From contig JBKEDB010000025.1 in NCBI GenBank assembly GCA_047975195.1, positions 1 through 64,000 on the forward strand: a stretch of DNA of 64,000 nucleotides, in the 5' to 3' direction. Source of the DNA: Cumulibacter sp047975195. GTDB taxonomy: Bacteria > Actinomycetota > Actinomycetes > Mycobacteriales > Antricoccaceae. Under the pieces are notes generated by a model. It was not told where the DNA came from, searched no databases, and saw only the letters and a list, made by a program, of their open reading frames with translations. Numbering within the stretch: the stretch's first letter is position 1; every line of letters starts with the position of its first letter. Shown piece after piece: positions 1 to 7,549 of the stretch. The translations under genes were made by a program, and so were the position numbers.

Positions 1-477
1 AACCGGCCCTTCGTCATCGAACGAGCCGACGTGCAAGGTTTGTGCGCATCGACCTTCGGACAGCGTTTCCAGCCGCACGTCGTTGATTCGCGGCAGGGGA
101 GTCTTACTGGCGACCTGCGCGAGGACGGATTCGTACATGTCCGCGGTAATCCACTCGGGCACCATGATCATCGCGGTCCAGTCCCAGCGGGATTTGTCGC
201 GGTCCGTCGTGTATACCGCCAGGTCCGGCGCCGTCCATAGCCCTTCCAGCGGCGGGACGACGTAATCGCGTCCTAATTCAGTCTTGCTGGCGAACTTCAG
301 TTTGTAGGCAAGCGGGTAGAGCGTCTGGAGCGCGCCAGCGAACGAGTCCGAGGTGTTCGGATCGCCGTGACCGTCGATCATCAGGTAACGCAGATCGGGT
401 ACGTCGACGATCGCGAACTGTCCTCGACGTCCGTGATAGCTCTCGAGCGCCTTCTTGAAGTCGATCTTCTCGGCCAT
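1..477 (-). CDS. GyrI-like small-molecule-binding domain protein (C-terminus cut by window)
   Basis: The reading frame opens at an ATG at 477 with a GGGAG ribosome site 8 nt upstream and stays open to base 1, so the C-terminus lies outside the window. The N-terminus (MAEKIDFKKAL), the segment FAIVDVPDLRYLMIDGHGDP and a Lys/Trp-rich middle are typical of stand-alone GyrI-like (SOUL/AraC effector-binding fold) proteins, which bind hydrophobic or cationic small molecules in the cytoplasm. No DNA-binding domain is visible. It starts 5 nt after the tesB-like stop and is probably co-transcribed with it. The family assignment is by sequence feel; the ligand is unknown. Confidence 0.75.
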   Translation of the reverse strand, partial: MAEKIDFKKALESYHGRRGQFAIVDVPDLRYLMIDGHGDPNTSDSFAGALQTLYPLAYKLKFASKTELGRDYVVPPLEGLWTAPDLAVYTTDRDKSRWDWTAMIMVPEWITADMYESVLAQVASKTPLPRINDVRLETLSEGRCAQTLHVGSFDDEGPV

Positions 478-482
478 GGGCG

Positions 483-1364
483 TCACTCCCGTGAGGTGCG
501 AATCAATGCTTCCTGAGTGATCGAGGCGACGAGGTCGCCGCCCGCGGCATGCATCACCCCTCGCGCGAGTGCCCGCGAGCCCGCCACCGATACCGAATGC
601 AGGTCGTACAACAACCAGTCGTCGACGCGAATGTCGCGGTGAAACCACACGGCGTGATCGAGACTCGCGGCCATCGTTGGGCGGCTGTCGCGCCACATCG
701 CCGGTGGACGGGCGGCGGTCACCATTCCCATATCCGACATCAGTGTGAGGATCGATGCGTGGAGCAGCGGATCGTCCGGCAGGTCCTCGCGCACACGTAG
801 CCACATCCGCCGGGTAGAGGCGAACGTGCCATCGTCGCGGGGTTCGGTTGCCCCGACGTCCTGTACGTCCAGGTCATCGAGCACCTCGAGGTGCGGAAGG
901 ACCGATTGAGGACTCTGCGCATCGTGTGCGGGTACGGCGACGTCCGCCGCGCGATGTAATTGATACTGCTCTCCGGGTTCGGCGCGGTGAAAGGACGCGA
1001 GCATGGTGAAGATGACCGAACCAGCCTGAGTGACTTCGACCGATCGCGTGGCAAAACTACGGCCGTCGCGAACGCGGGTGACGGCGTAGTCCAGCGGGAT
1101 TTCTGGACGCCCGATCTGGAGGAAGTATGCGTGCATGGAATGCGGCCGCAGGCCGGAGACCGTGTGACCGGCGGCCTGCAGCGCTTGTCCGGCGACGATG
1201 CCACCAAACACCCGATGTCCGGGCCAGTGCAGCGGGCTAATGCCGCGAAAACGCTCGGCGCCGTAGGGCTCGATCGAGACCAACTCGCGGAAGGGTGGTA
1301 CGCCCTCATGAGCAGAATCCGAGCTGAGCAGCATCTCGGGAGAGGTCGGCTGATGGGAATCCAC
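483..1364 (-). CDS. tesB: acyl-CoA thioesterase II (TesB type, double hotdog)
   Basis: A 293-residue double-hotdog thioesterase that would hydrolyse acyl-CoA to free acid and CoA in the cytoplasm. The first hotdog carries the HWPGHRVFGG segment (about 46-55) and GRSFATRSVEV (about 101-111). The second carries LDHAVWFHRD (Asp about 236) and ITQEALIR (Gln about 284), which align with two members of the Asp-Thr-Gln catalytic site known in TesB. I chose the GTG at 1364 because AGGAG lies 8 nt upstream; the frame is open further upstream to 1469 but that stretch does not look like TesB. It forms a tight pair with the downstream GyrI-like gene and is divergent from a crotonase-fold gene. The length is normal for the family. 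Confidence 0.88.
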   Translation of the reverse strand: MDSHQPTSPEMLLSSDSAHEGVPPFRELVSIEPYGAERFRGISPLHWPGHRVFGGIVAGQALQAAGHTVSGLRPHSMHAYFLQIGRPEIPLDYAVTRVRDGRSFATRSVEVTQAGSVIFTMLASFHRAEPGEQYQLHRAADVAVPAHDAQSPQSVLPHLEVLDDLDVQDVGATEPRDDGTFASTRRMWLRVREDLPDDPLLHASILTLMSDMGMVTAARPPAMWRDSRPTMAASLDHAVWFHRDIRVDDWLLYDLHSVSVAGSRALARGVMHAAGGDLVASITQEALIRTSRE

Positions 1365-1711
1365 GTGTCGGGCTCCTGGCGTCGCGGGCGTCGGTTCAAG
1401 CAGGCTCTGCGTGGGCGAACGCGCGGATCGTCCAGGTGCCGCCCTGCTCAAAGCATGTCCTGAACCCATCCTGGCACGTTGCCGTCAGTCCGTCCGCCGG
1501 TGCTCGAGCAATGCGCGATTGCGGCGGCCGTCGGAGTGCGTGCGCGGGAATGGGCTTTGACTGTTCGTTGGAGGGCGATTCGAACGGCGCGCGCACTTGC
1601 CTGGGGAAACTAGTGTCGAGACAGCACTTATCAAGTGCTGGCTGGAGTTTGCGGCGTGGAAGGCATGCAGACTGCGGCGAATTTCCGGGCGCCGAGCAGG
1701 GGAGACATCTC
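1365..1711. promoter_or_regulatory. divergent intergenic region with a 19-bp palindrome at 1622-1640
   Basis: This 347-base gap separates the tesB-like gene (leftward) from the crotonase-fold gene (rightward). It holds CAGCACTTATCAAGTGCTG at 1622-1640, a perfect inverted repeat with 8-bp arms and a 3-bp centre, about 72-90 bp before the crotonase start. A repeat of this size and symmetry suits a TetR-type regulator controlling acyl-CoA genes, but no regulator gene lies beside it, so the binder is unknown. I see no convincing -35/-10 pair and no coding segment here. Confidence 0.55.
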
Positions 1712-2641
1712 GTGGACGATCTGAAGTGGATTACCTACCAAACGACCGACGAGGGAAAAATCGCGATCATCTCGTTGAACCGACCTCGCCAGCGCAACGC
1801 GCAGCACCGGGGACTGCTCGTCGAGCTCGACGAAGCGCTGCTCTCTGCTGAGGCGGACGACGCGGTGCGAGTGGTTGTGTTGCGGGCAGAGGGCAGTTCG
1901 TTCTCCTCTGGGCATGACCTCGGTTCGAGCGCAGCGGTTGCCGAACGTGAGCCGGGCGATGGCTTCGAGCCGTCGCTGGCGATGCGCGGCGGGACTAAGA
2001 ATGGCGTTGAAACGAATTGGCTGCAGGAATGGCACTACTACTTCAACAACACGCGACGTTGGCGAGACCTCCGCAAGATTACGATCGCGTCGGTCCAGGG
2101 CCCGGTCATCGCCGGCGGCCTCATGCTCGCCTGGTGCTGCGACCTCATTGTCGCTGCCGATGACGCGTTCTTCTGCGATCCCGTCGGTTCGCGGCTGGGG
2201 ATGTGTGGGCTTGAGTACTTTGCGCACCCCTGGGAGTTCGGTGCGCGCAAGGCCAAGGAGTTGTTGCTGACTGGCGATGGCATCGGAGCGGAAGAAGCGC
2301 TCCAACTCGGCATGGTGAACAAGGTCTTCGCTCGCGATCGCCTCGACGAGGACACCCTGGCTTTCGCGCGTCGGATTGCGCGCCGTAACCCGGCAACTGC
2401 GCTCATGGTCAAGGAACAGGTGAACCAGAGTCAGGACATACAGGGGTTCTCCAGCGCTTTGCAGGCGTGCTTCTCGGTGCATCAGATGGGGCACGCACAT
2501 TGGATGGTCGAAACCGACGGTGAAGGACTCATGCCGGTACCGGGCAAGGGTGCCGAGGAGTTCTGCGACGACGGGCCCATGCTGAAAGCCACGCCGTACT
2601 CGCCGTTTGGGGTAGACCCCGCCGAATCCACACAACAGTGA
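1712..2641 (+). CDS. enoyl-CoA hydratase/isomerase superfamily protein lacking both hydratase glutamates
   Basis: A 309-residue crotonase-fold protein. The GTG at 1712 follows a GGGGAG ribosome site by about 7 nt and begins the part that resembles the family; the frame is open further upstream but without family features. Visible elements are ISLNRPRQRNA (about 20-30), the CoA-binding SSGHDL (65-70), GGLMLAWCCD (135-144), the FCDP...RLG segment (about 154-163) and LLLTGDGIGAEEALQLGMVN. In true hydratases the second element reads GGxxE and the next PExxLG. Here those glutamates are Met138 and Val158, so water addition by the classical mechanism is unlikely and another crotonase reaction (isomerase, hydrolase, lyase) is more probable. 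It is likely divergently regulated with the thioesterase. Confidence 0.85.
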   Translation: MDDLKWITYQTTDEGKIAIISLNRPRQRNAQHRGLLVELDEALLSAEADDAVRVVVLRAEGSSFSSGHDLGSSAAVAEREPGDGFEPSLAMRGGTKNGVETNWLQEWHYYFNNTRRWRDLRKITIASVQGPVIAGGLMLAWCCDLIVAADDAFFCDPVGSRLGMCGLEYFAHPWEFGARKAKELLLTGDGIGAEEALQLGMVNKVFARDRLDEDTLAFARRIARRNPATALMVKEQVNQSQDIQGFSSALQACFSVHQMGHAHWMVETDGEGLMPVPGKGAEEFCDDGPMLKATPYSPFGVDPAESTQQ

Positions 2642-2655
2642 GCGGCGACTGCCGG

Positions 2656-2689
2656 TTGACGGTGTGATCTCCTGTAGTCAGGATTACAC
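2656..2689 (+). promoter_or_regulatory. candidate promoter with overlapping imperfect inverted repeat upstream of the DHA2 exporter
   Basis: A -35-like TTGACG lies at 2656-2661. The following bases 2662-2689 form an imperfect inverted repeat in which GTGTGATC..CCTG faces CAGGATTACAC. The repeat covers the whole spacer and -10 region (CAGGAT at 2679-2684 at 17-bp spacing). Drug exporters are often controlled by a repressor binding such a site, but no regulator gene is adjacent, so the function is inferred from position and symmetry only. Confidence 0.45.
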
Positions 2690-2710
2690 AACGGTGGGGG
2701 AGCGCGCAGG

Positions 2711-4159
2711 ATGACGTCCGAACAGCGGAAACTTCTGGTCGCGATCCTGGTTCCGCTGTTCATGTCGCTGCTGAGCATTTCGATCGTGAACGTCACGCTC
2801 CCGAGCATGCAGCAATCACTGGGTGCTTCTGACTCTGCGATCCAGTGGGTGCTGTCGGGATACACGCTTGCGTTCGGGATTGTGATGGTCGCGGCCGGCC
2901 GCGCGGGAGACCTGCTCGGCCGCGGTCAGTTGTTCATCGCTGGGCTCGTGTTGTTTGGCCTCGGGTCGCTGGTCTCGGGCCTGGCGCCAACGCCGCTCGT
3001 GCTCAACATCGCACGAATCGTGATGGGTCTGGGCTCTGGCCTCCTCAGTCCGCAGACGGTGGGCATGATCCAGCAGTTCTTCGCGGGTAAGGCGCGTGGC
3101 GTCGCGTTTGGCGCTTACGGCAGCGTCGTCGGTGTGTCAGTCGCTGTGGGACCGGTGCTCGGTGGGCTGCTAGTGCTGGGTTTCGGGCAGGAATGGGGCT
3201 GGCGGGCGTCATTCCTGATTAACGTCCCGATCGCTGTCATCGCGATGTTTGTGGGCCGACACTGGCTGCCGAAGGGCGCCTGGGTGGGTCCGAAATCTGT
3301 CGGCGTAGCGCCCGGGGCTCGGCCGAAAGTTGACTACGACCCGGTCGGCACCGTTGTCCTTGCGGCCGCGATCCTGTTGATCATGCTGCCGTTCCTCGAA
3401 CGGAGCTGGGGAGCATGGATCTACGCGCTACTCGTTGTCGGGTTTGCCGCTATATGGATCTGGGTCCGCTGGGAGCAGCGGTACGCCAGTCGCGGCGGCG
3501 CGCCGATGGTCGACCTCAAGTTATTCCGCACGCCCAGTTTCTCGTACGGCGCGGCGTTGTCCGGAACCTTCTTTCTCGGCCTCCCGTGCCTGTGGGTGAT
3601 TAACGCGCTATACCTGCAAAACGGGCTTGGGTTCAGTGCGCTTGCGAGCGGTCTGATGGGAGTCCCGTCTGCGATCCTTGCCGCGATCGTCCCGCTGATC
3701 ACCGGGCGGATAGTGTTCACCTACGGACGCAAGATGGTGGTCGCCGGTATCGGAGTGGCCCTGGTAGGCGTGGCAGCGTCGATTACCGTCGTGCTGCTGC
3801 ATCACTCCACCGGGCTGAGCGCGTGGTGGCTGTTGCTGACGATGTCCTTCGTCGGCATTTCCCAGGGCATGGTGATCAGCCCCAATCAGACGTTGACGCT
3901 TGCTGAGGTGCCCGTCGAGTACGCCGGCAGCTCCGGTGGGATCATGCAGACCGGCCAGCGGATCGGGACGGCGATCGGCATCGCGATCATAACCGCGATC
4001 TACTTCATTGGCCTGCAGAGCGGTGGCTACGACACGGCGTTCGTTGTCGCCTACATCGGGATCGCGGTGTTGATGGTGATCTCTGGTCTGGTGGGCGTCG
4101 TCGACTTGGTGCGCGGGCGTGCGCGTCACGAGGCGATCGCACCTACCTCATCGCTCTGA
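2711..4159 (+). CDS. DHA2-family (EmrB/QacA-type) MFS drug exporter
   Basis: A 482-residue integral membrane protein with about 14 hydrophobic segments, the layout of DHA2 proton-driven exporters. The N-terminal helix has SISIVNVTLPSMQQSL, matching the motif near the first helix of this family, and GRAGDLLGRGQLF is the loop 2-3 signature. GSVVGVSVAVGPVLGG matches the antiporter motif C. The start follows GGGGGAG at short distance. It stands alone as a single gene. Substrates cannot be read from the sequence; hydrophobic or cationic drugs, or acyl metabolites given the neighbours, are possible. Confidence 0.88.
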   Translation: MTSEQRKLLVAILVPLFMSLLSISIVNVTLPSMQQSLGASDSAIQWVLSGYTLAFGIVMVAAGRAGDLLGRGQLFIAGLVLFGLGSLVSGLAPTPLVLNIARIVMGLGSGLLSPQTVGMIQQFFAGKARGVAFGAYGSVVGVSVAVGPVLGGLLVLGFGQEWGWRASFLINVPIAVIAMFVGRHWLPKGAWVGPKSVGVAPGARPKVDYDPVGTVVLAAAILLIMLPFLERSWGAWIYALLVVGFAAIWIWVRWEQRYASRGGAPMVDLKLFRTPSFSYGAALSGTFFLGLPCLWVINALYLQNGLGFSALASGLMGVPSAILAAIVPLITGRIVFTYGRKMVVAGIGVALVGVAASITVVLLHHSTGLSAWWLLLTMSFVGISQGMVISPNQTLTLAEVPVEYAGSSGGIMQTGQRIGTAIGIAIITAIYFIGLQSGGYDTAFVVAYIGIAVLMVISGLVGVVDLVRGRARHEAIAPTSSL

Positions 4160-4222
4160 GCTGCCGACGCGGCCGAGGTCCTGGGTCGTGTCGGTGCGGG
4201 GAAGGCGTTGGCCGCCCGCGCT

Positions 4223-4588
4223 TCACTGGTTCTGGTTCGTGCGCTCGGCGCAGGGCACGCAATACTCGGCGAATGGGCGTACCTCAAGCCGTCCTGCCGG
4301 AATCGGCTGACCGCACCGTTGACAGTATCCGTAGTCGCCGGCGTCCAGTCGGGCGAGGGCGTCGTCTACCTGTGCCAACTTGGCTTGTGCGGCGCCGGCC
4401 AATCCGGTGAGACGGGACCATTCCGCCGACAGCGTTGCGCCGTCCGGATCATGTTCGTCGTCATCGTTGGCATCGGAGCGATCATCGCGTAGCGTCACCA
4501 ACTCCGCTTGAGTTGCCGCTAAACGAGCGGCCGCCTCCTCGCGCGCTGCCGTGAGTGCCGCGCGAGAGCTGGCCGTCGGATCGTCCAT
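4223..4588 (-). CDS. TraR/DksA-type C4 zinc-finger protein
   Basis: A 121-residue protein with an acidic, Ala-rich, probably coiled-coil N-terminal half (residues 1-80) and a C-terminal zinc finger formed by Cys89, Cys92, Cys110 and Cys113 (CQRC then CVPC). This is the layout of TraR/DksA-like proteins that insert a coiled coil into the RNA polymerase secondary channel. The coiled coil of actinobacterial members differs from E. coli DksA, so a role in transcription is inference. It is convergent with the exporter gene and divergent from murT; the start has only a weak ribosome site. Confidence 0.82.
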   Translation of the reverse strand: MDDPTASSRAALTAAREEAAARLAATQAELVTLRDDRSDANDDDEHDPDGATLSAEWSRLTGLAGAAQAKLAQVDDALARLDAGDYGYCQRCGQPIPAGRLEVRPFAEYCVPCAERTNQNQ

Positions 4589-4716
4589 CAGCCCACCCTA
4601 TGCGCGGTTCGACGAACGGACCGCGGCTCCACCTGCTCGGTGCCGGTCCGCAGTGGCGTGTGCCGCATCCGCGTTTGGACGGCCATTCCGTGCGTAGCCC
4701 CGGATATCATCGGTAG

Positions 4717-5985
4717 ATGACTCGACGACCGGCACAACGCATCTCGTTGCGCGGCCAACTGGGCCTGCGGGCGGCGCGCGCAGCGTCCTGGGCATCTCAG
4801 AAGGCCGGACGCGGCAAGGGAGCCATGATCGGCGGACTGATCGCGCTCAAGATCGACCCGACGTTGATGGGGCAGCTTGGTGACGGGCGGCGTACCGCGC
4901 TCATCACCGGTACGAATGGAAAGTCGACGACGACACGGATGACTGCCGCGGCGTTGGCGACCGTAGACCAGGTGGTCACGCAGTCAGATGGCGCGAACAT
5001 GGACGCCGGGATCGTTGCCGCGCTCGCGACCGATCGCAGTGCGCCCTTGGCGGCGATCGAAGTCGACGAACTACACCTGCCGCACGTCGCAGACTCGCTG
5101 AAGCCCGAAGTGATCGTGCTGCTGAACCTCAGCCGCGACCAACTGGATCGAGTCGGTGAGATCAACGCCATTGAGCGCAAGATTCGTCAGGGACTCGCCC
5201 GACACCCGAACGCGGTGATCGTGGCGAACTGCGATGATGTGTTGATCAGTTCGGCAGCTTACGACGCGCCGAACGTTGTGTGGGTATCTGCTGGCAGCGG
5301 GTGGGGGCTGGACGCGACGAGTTGTCCTCGCTCGGGCGAACCGATCCTGTGGGATCAATCGGTAGCCGCAGTGGGGGGTACCCACTGGCACAGCACCGGC
5401 GCCGACTTCAGCAGACCGACGCCACAATGGTGGCTGGATGGCGAATATCTCTGCGGTCCCGGCGGTCAGCGGCTGCAGATGACCCTCACCTTGCCCGGCC
5501 AGGCGAACCGAGGAAATGCCGCGCAGGCTGTGGCTGCGGCCGTCGCAATGGGCGCCAATGCGGAGGAGGCGTTAGCGGCTGCCGCGTCCGTTGGTGAGGT
5601 TGCCGGACGCTACCGGCAGGTCCAGGTCGGGGCTCATTCGGTACGGATGCTGCTCGCGAAGAATCCCGCGGGATGGCAGGAGGCATTGTCCATGGTCGAT
5701 ACCTCGGCCGATGGGATCGTGATCTCGGTCAATGGACAGGTTCCCGACGGCGAAGACCTTTCCTGGCTTTGGGACGTGAAATTTTCCGACTTCGACGGTC
5801 GGCCTGTGATCGCGGCTGGGGAACGCGGCACCGATCTTGCCGTGCGGCTGACCTACGCGGATGTCGAGCACACGTTAATCGCCGACACCCTGCGCGCGAT
5901 CGAGGCCTGCCCGCCGGGGCGGGTCGAAGTACTCGCCAACTACACGGCGTTCCGCGACCTGAACCGCGCATTGGAGGCACGATGA
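4717..5985 (+). CDS. murT: lipid II isoglutaminyl synthase subunit MurT
   Basis: A 422-residue Mur-ligase-fold protein. With GatD it amidates the D-Glu of peptidoglycan stem peptides on lipid II at the inner face of the membrane. The ATP loop GTNGKST is at 65-71; the central ligase domain carries EVDELHLPHV and NLSRDQLDRVGE; the C-terminal MurT domain follows. The reading frame overlaps gatD by ATGA, as in known murT-gatD operons. Unusually, of the four cysteines that build the zinc ribbon in studied MurT proteins, only Cys203 is present; the other places are Ser206, Ser226 and Ala229. The start at 4717 has a weak ribosome site. The assignment is strong because of the pairing. Confidence 0.93.
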   Translation: MTRRPAQRISLRGQLGLRAARAASWASQKAGRGKGAMIGGLIALKIDPTLMGQLGDGRRTALITGTNGKSTTTRMTAAALATVDQVVTQSDGANMDAGIVAALATDRSAPLAAIEVDELHLPHVADSLKPEVIVLLNLSRDQLDRVGEINAIERKIRQGLARHPNAVIVANCDDVLISSAAYDAPNVVWVSAGSGWGLDATSCPRSGEPILWDQSVAAVGGTHWHSTGADFSRPTPQWWLDGEYLCGPGGQRLQMTLTLPGQANRGNAAQAVAAAVAMGANAEEALAAAASVGEVAGRYRQVQVGAHSVRMLLAKNPAGWQEALSMVDTSADGIVISVNGQVPDGEDLSWLWDVKFSDFDGRPVIAAGERGTDLAVRLTYADVEHTLIADTLRAIEACPPGRVEVLANYTAFRDLNRALEAR

Positions 5986-6695
5986 GCGACAACATCCGGA
6001 TCGGGCTGATCCTCCCCGACGTACTCGGCACGTACGGCGACGGCGGTAACGCGCTCGTACTGCGTCAGCGACTTCGACTGCGTGGATACAACGCCGATAT
6101 TGTGGAGATTACGATCGCCGACCCGGTGCCGGAGTCGCTGGACATCTACACCCTCGGCGGTGCGGAAGACTACGCACAGCGCCTCGCGGCACGGCACCTT
6201 CTAAAGCACCCTGGCCTGCAACGCGCATCCGAACGCGGCGCGCCTGTTCTGGCGATCTGCGCCGCGATCCAGCTCCTGGGCACCTGGTACGAAACCTCGG
6301 AAGGGGAGCGGGTCGATGGGGTTGGGCTGATCGACGTCAGCACTGTCCCACAGCAGAAGCGCTCGATCGGCGAACTGGTCACGACCCCTGCGATAGCTGA
6401 CCTGAGCGCGCCGTTGTGCGGATTCGAGAACCACCGTGGCGGTACAACGCTCGGACCGGACGCCAAGGCGCTAGGCACGGTCACCGCCGGAGTAGGGAAC
6501 GGTGTCGGCGACGGGCGCGAAGGAGTCGTCCAAGGATCGGTGCTTGGCACCTACATGCATGGCCCCGCGCTGGCGCGTAACCCGGAACTCGCCGACCTGC
6601 TGCTGCGGCGCGCCCTTGGGGTAGAAAGTCTCGAGCCGCTCGAACTCCCCGACGTTGAGAAACTGCGCCGCGAACGACTCGCTGCGGCCCACTGA
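5982..6695 (+). CDS. gatD: lipid II isoglutaminyl synthase glutaminase subunit GatD
   Basis: A 237-residue class I glutamine amidotransferase that releases ammonia from glutamine and hands it to MurT. The nucleophile is Cys93 in VLAICAAIQLLG and the catalytic His is His193 in YMHGP, matching the Cys-His pair of characterised GatD proteins. The ATG at 5982 overlaps the murT stop (ATGA), so translation is coupled. A shorter GGT-rich segment CGFENHRGGTTLG precedes the His. The gene is full length and unremarkable apart from CAAIQ where CAGYQ is commoner. Confidence 0.93.
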   Translation: MSDNIRIGLILPDVLGTYGDGGNALVLRQRLRLRGYNADIVEITIADPVPESLDIYTLGGAEDYAQRLAARHLLKHPGLQRASERGAPVLAICAAIQLLGTWYETSEGERVDGVGLIDVSTVPQQKRSIGELVTTPAIADLSAPLCGFENHRGGTTLGPDAKALGTVTAGVGNGVGDGREGVVQGSVLGTYMHGPALARNPELADLLLRRALGVESLEPLELPDVEKLRRERLAAAH

Positions 6696-6700
6696 CCGGC

Positions 6701-6789
6701 AGTCTTGGTCCCCAAAGACGCAGCGAAATCGTGCAGGCATCGCACTCTCATCGATGCCTGCCCGTTTTCACTGCGTCTTTTGCAAGACT
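6701..6789. terminator. long imperfect hairpin after gatD (bidirectional terminator or palindromic repeat)
   Basis: The core has 26-nt arms at 6717-6742 and 6752-6777 with three mismatches and a 9-nt loop. Outside it AGTCTTG (6701-6707) pairs with CAAGACT (6783-6789). It sits between gatD and the convergent dihydrofolate-reductase-family gene, so it can end transcription in both directions. The rightward arm is followed by a short T run (TCTTTTG). Confidence 0.7.
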
Positions 6790-6801
6790 TGGGATCTACC
6801 C

Positions 6802-6845
6802 GGTCGCAACAGTCCCAAGATCTGGTCGCAAGGGTCCCAAGATCG
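6802..6845. repeat. two tandem 22-bp direct repeats
   Basis: Units 6802-6823 and 6824-6845 both begin GGTCGCAA and contain GTCCCAAGATC; 19 of 22 positions agree. A related sequence in inverted orientation (GACTTGGGATC, 6786-6796) lies at the foot of the adjacent hairpin. No coding region overlaps. Function is unknown. Confidence 0.7.
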
Positions 6846-6912
6846 GATGCCAGCGGCCGCGGGTTGCCCGGCTTCGTCGCCAGATGGGCGCGTCCGGTAG
6901 GTGAGCGCGTGA

Positions 6913-7474
6913 CTAGTCGGCAGTTCGCAAGCCATAGCGCAGGACCGCGTTGCCGACGCTGGTCGCGTTGGCGCTCAGCAACGTCAATCGCGTCGTCGGT
7001 ATCGCATCGAATAAGGTGGCGCCCCTCGTCGGTGATGACCGGGTGCGTGGTCAATACCAGTTCGTCGACGACTCCGCCGAGAAATAACGTGCGGACGGTC
7101 TCGATTCCGCCGGACACGGCGATCGGTCCGCCGTCCTGCTCACGTAGGGCGCGCACGTAGGCAACAGGGTCGCCCTCAATCGCGACACTGTTCCACGGCA
7201 ACTCCCCGTTCAGGGTCGAGGTCACGACATGTTTGCGCACCGGGTTGATCCAGCCGGCGAAGGGGTCGTCGCCTTCGGCGTACTCGTCGGAGGTCCAGTA
7301 GTCCTTCCACTCTTCCCACAACGTGCGGCCGATGATGGTATCGGTGACGGGCATGATCGTCTCGCCCATCATCTGCCCCTCCTCGGGGCCGAACGCGTCG
7401 AATTGCCACAGGTGTGGGTTCTCCACGACGCCGTTGAGGGAGTGGAACAGGTGGGCGGTGACTGTGCGGCTCAT
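6913..7474 (-). pseudogene. dihydrofolate reductase (RibD C-terminal) family protein, frameshifted
   Basis: The frame starting at the ATG at 7474 (AGGAA ribosome site) reads as a RibD-C/dihydrofolate-reductase-family protein with MSRTVTAHLFHSLNGVVENP, a GRTLWEEW segment and GGPIAVSGGIETVRTLFLGG. Near 7011-7014 it leaves the family sequence and runs on to 6551 in a meaningless frame. Removing one base at the CTTAT there restores the expected tail (LFDAIPTTRLTLL, then ATSVGNAVLRYGLR) ending at TAG 6913-6915. So the gene is about 186 residues with a one-base insertion near its 3' end, real or a sequencing error. It follows the ECF sigma gene by 75 nt. The natural substrate of this NAD(P)H reductase family is generally unknown. 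Confidence 0.82.
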
Positions 7475-7549
7475 GATGGTTCCTTTCTCGGAAGTTGCTG
7501 TCAGGGGGTAGACGACGTCCGGACGTGAAACTCATCGGGTAACCCGAGA

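Noticed and set aside
1631..2635. 334-codon minus-strand open frame opposite the crotonase gene
   Set aside because: No family features or ribosome site; it is a shadow of the crotonase-fold gene.
6802..6845. Possible CRISPR start (two 22-bp repeats)
   Set aside because: Units are directly adjacent without spacers, only two copies exist and there are no cas genes.
6551..7474. 307-residue continuous reading of the dihydrofolate-reductase-family gene
   Set aside because: The last 150 residues bear no resemblance to the family and run through a hairpin and repeats; a one-base frameshift explains the data better.
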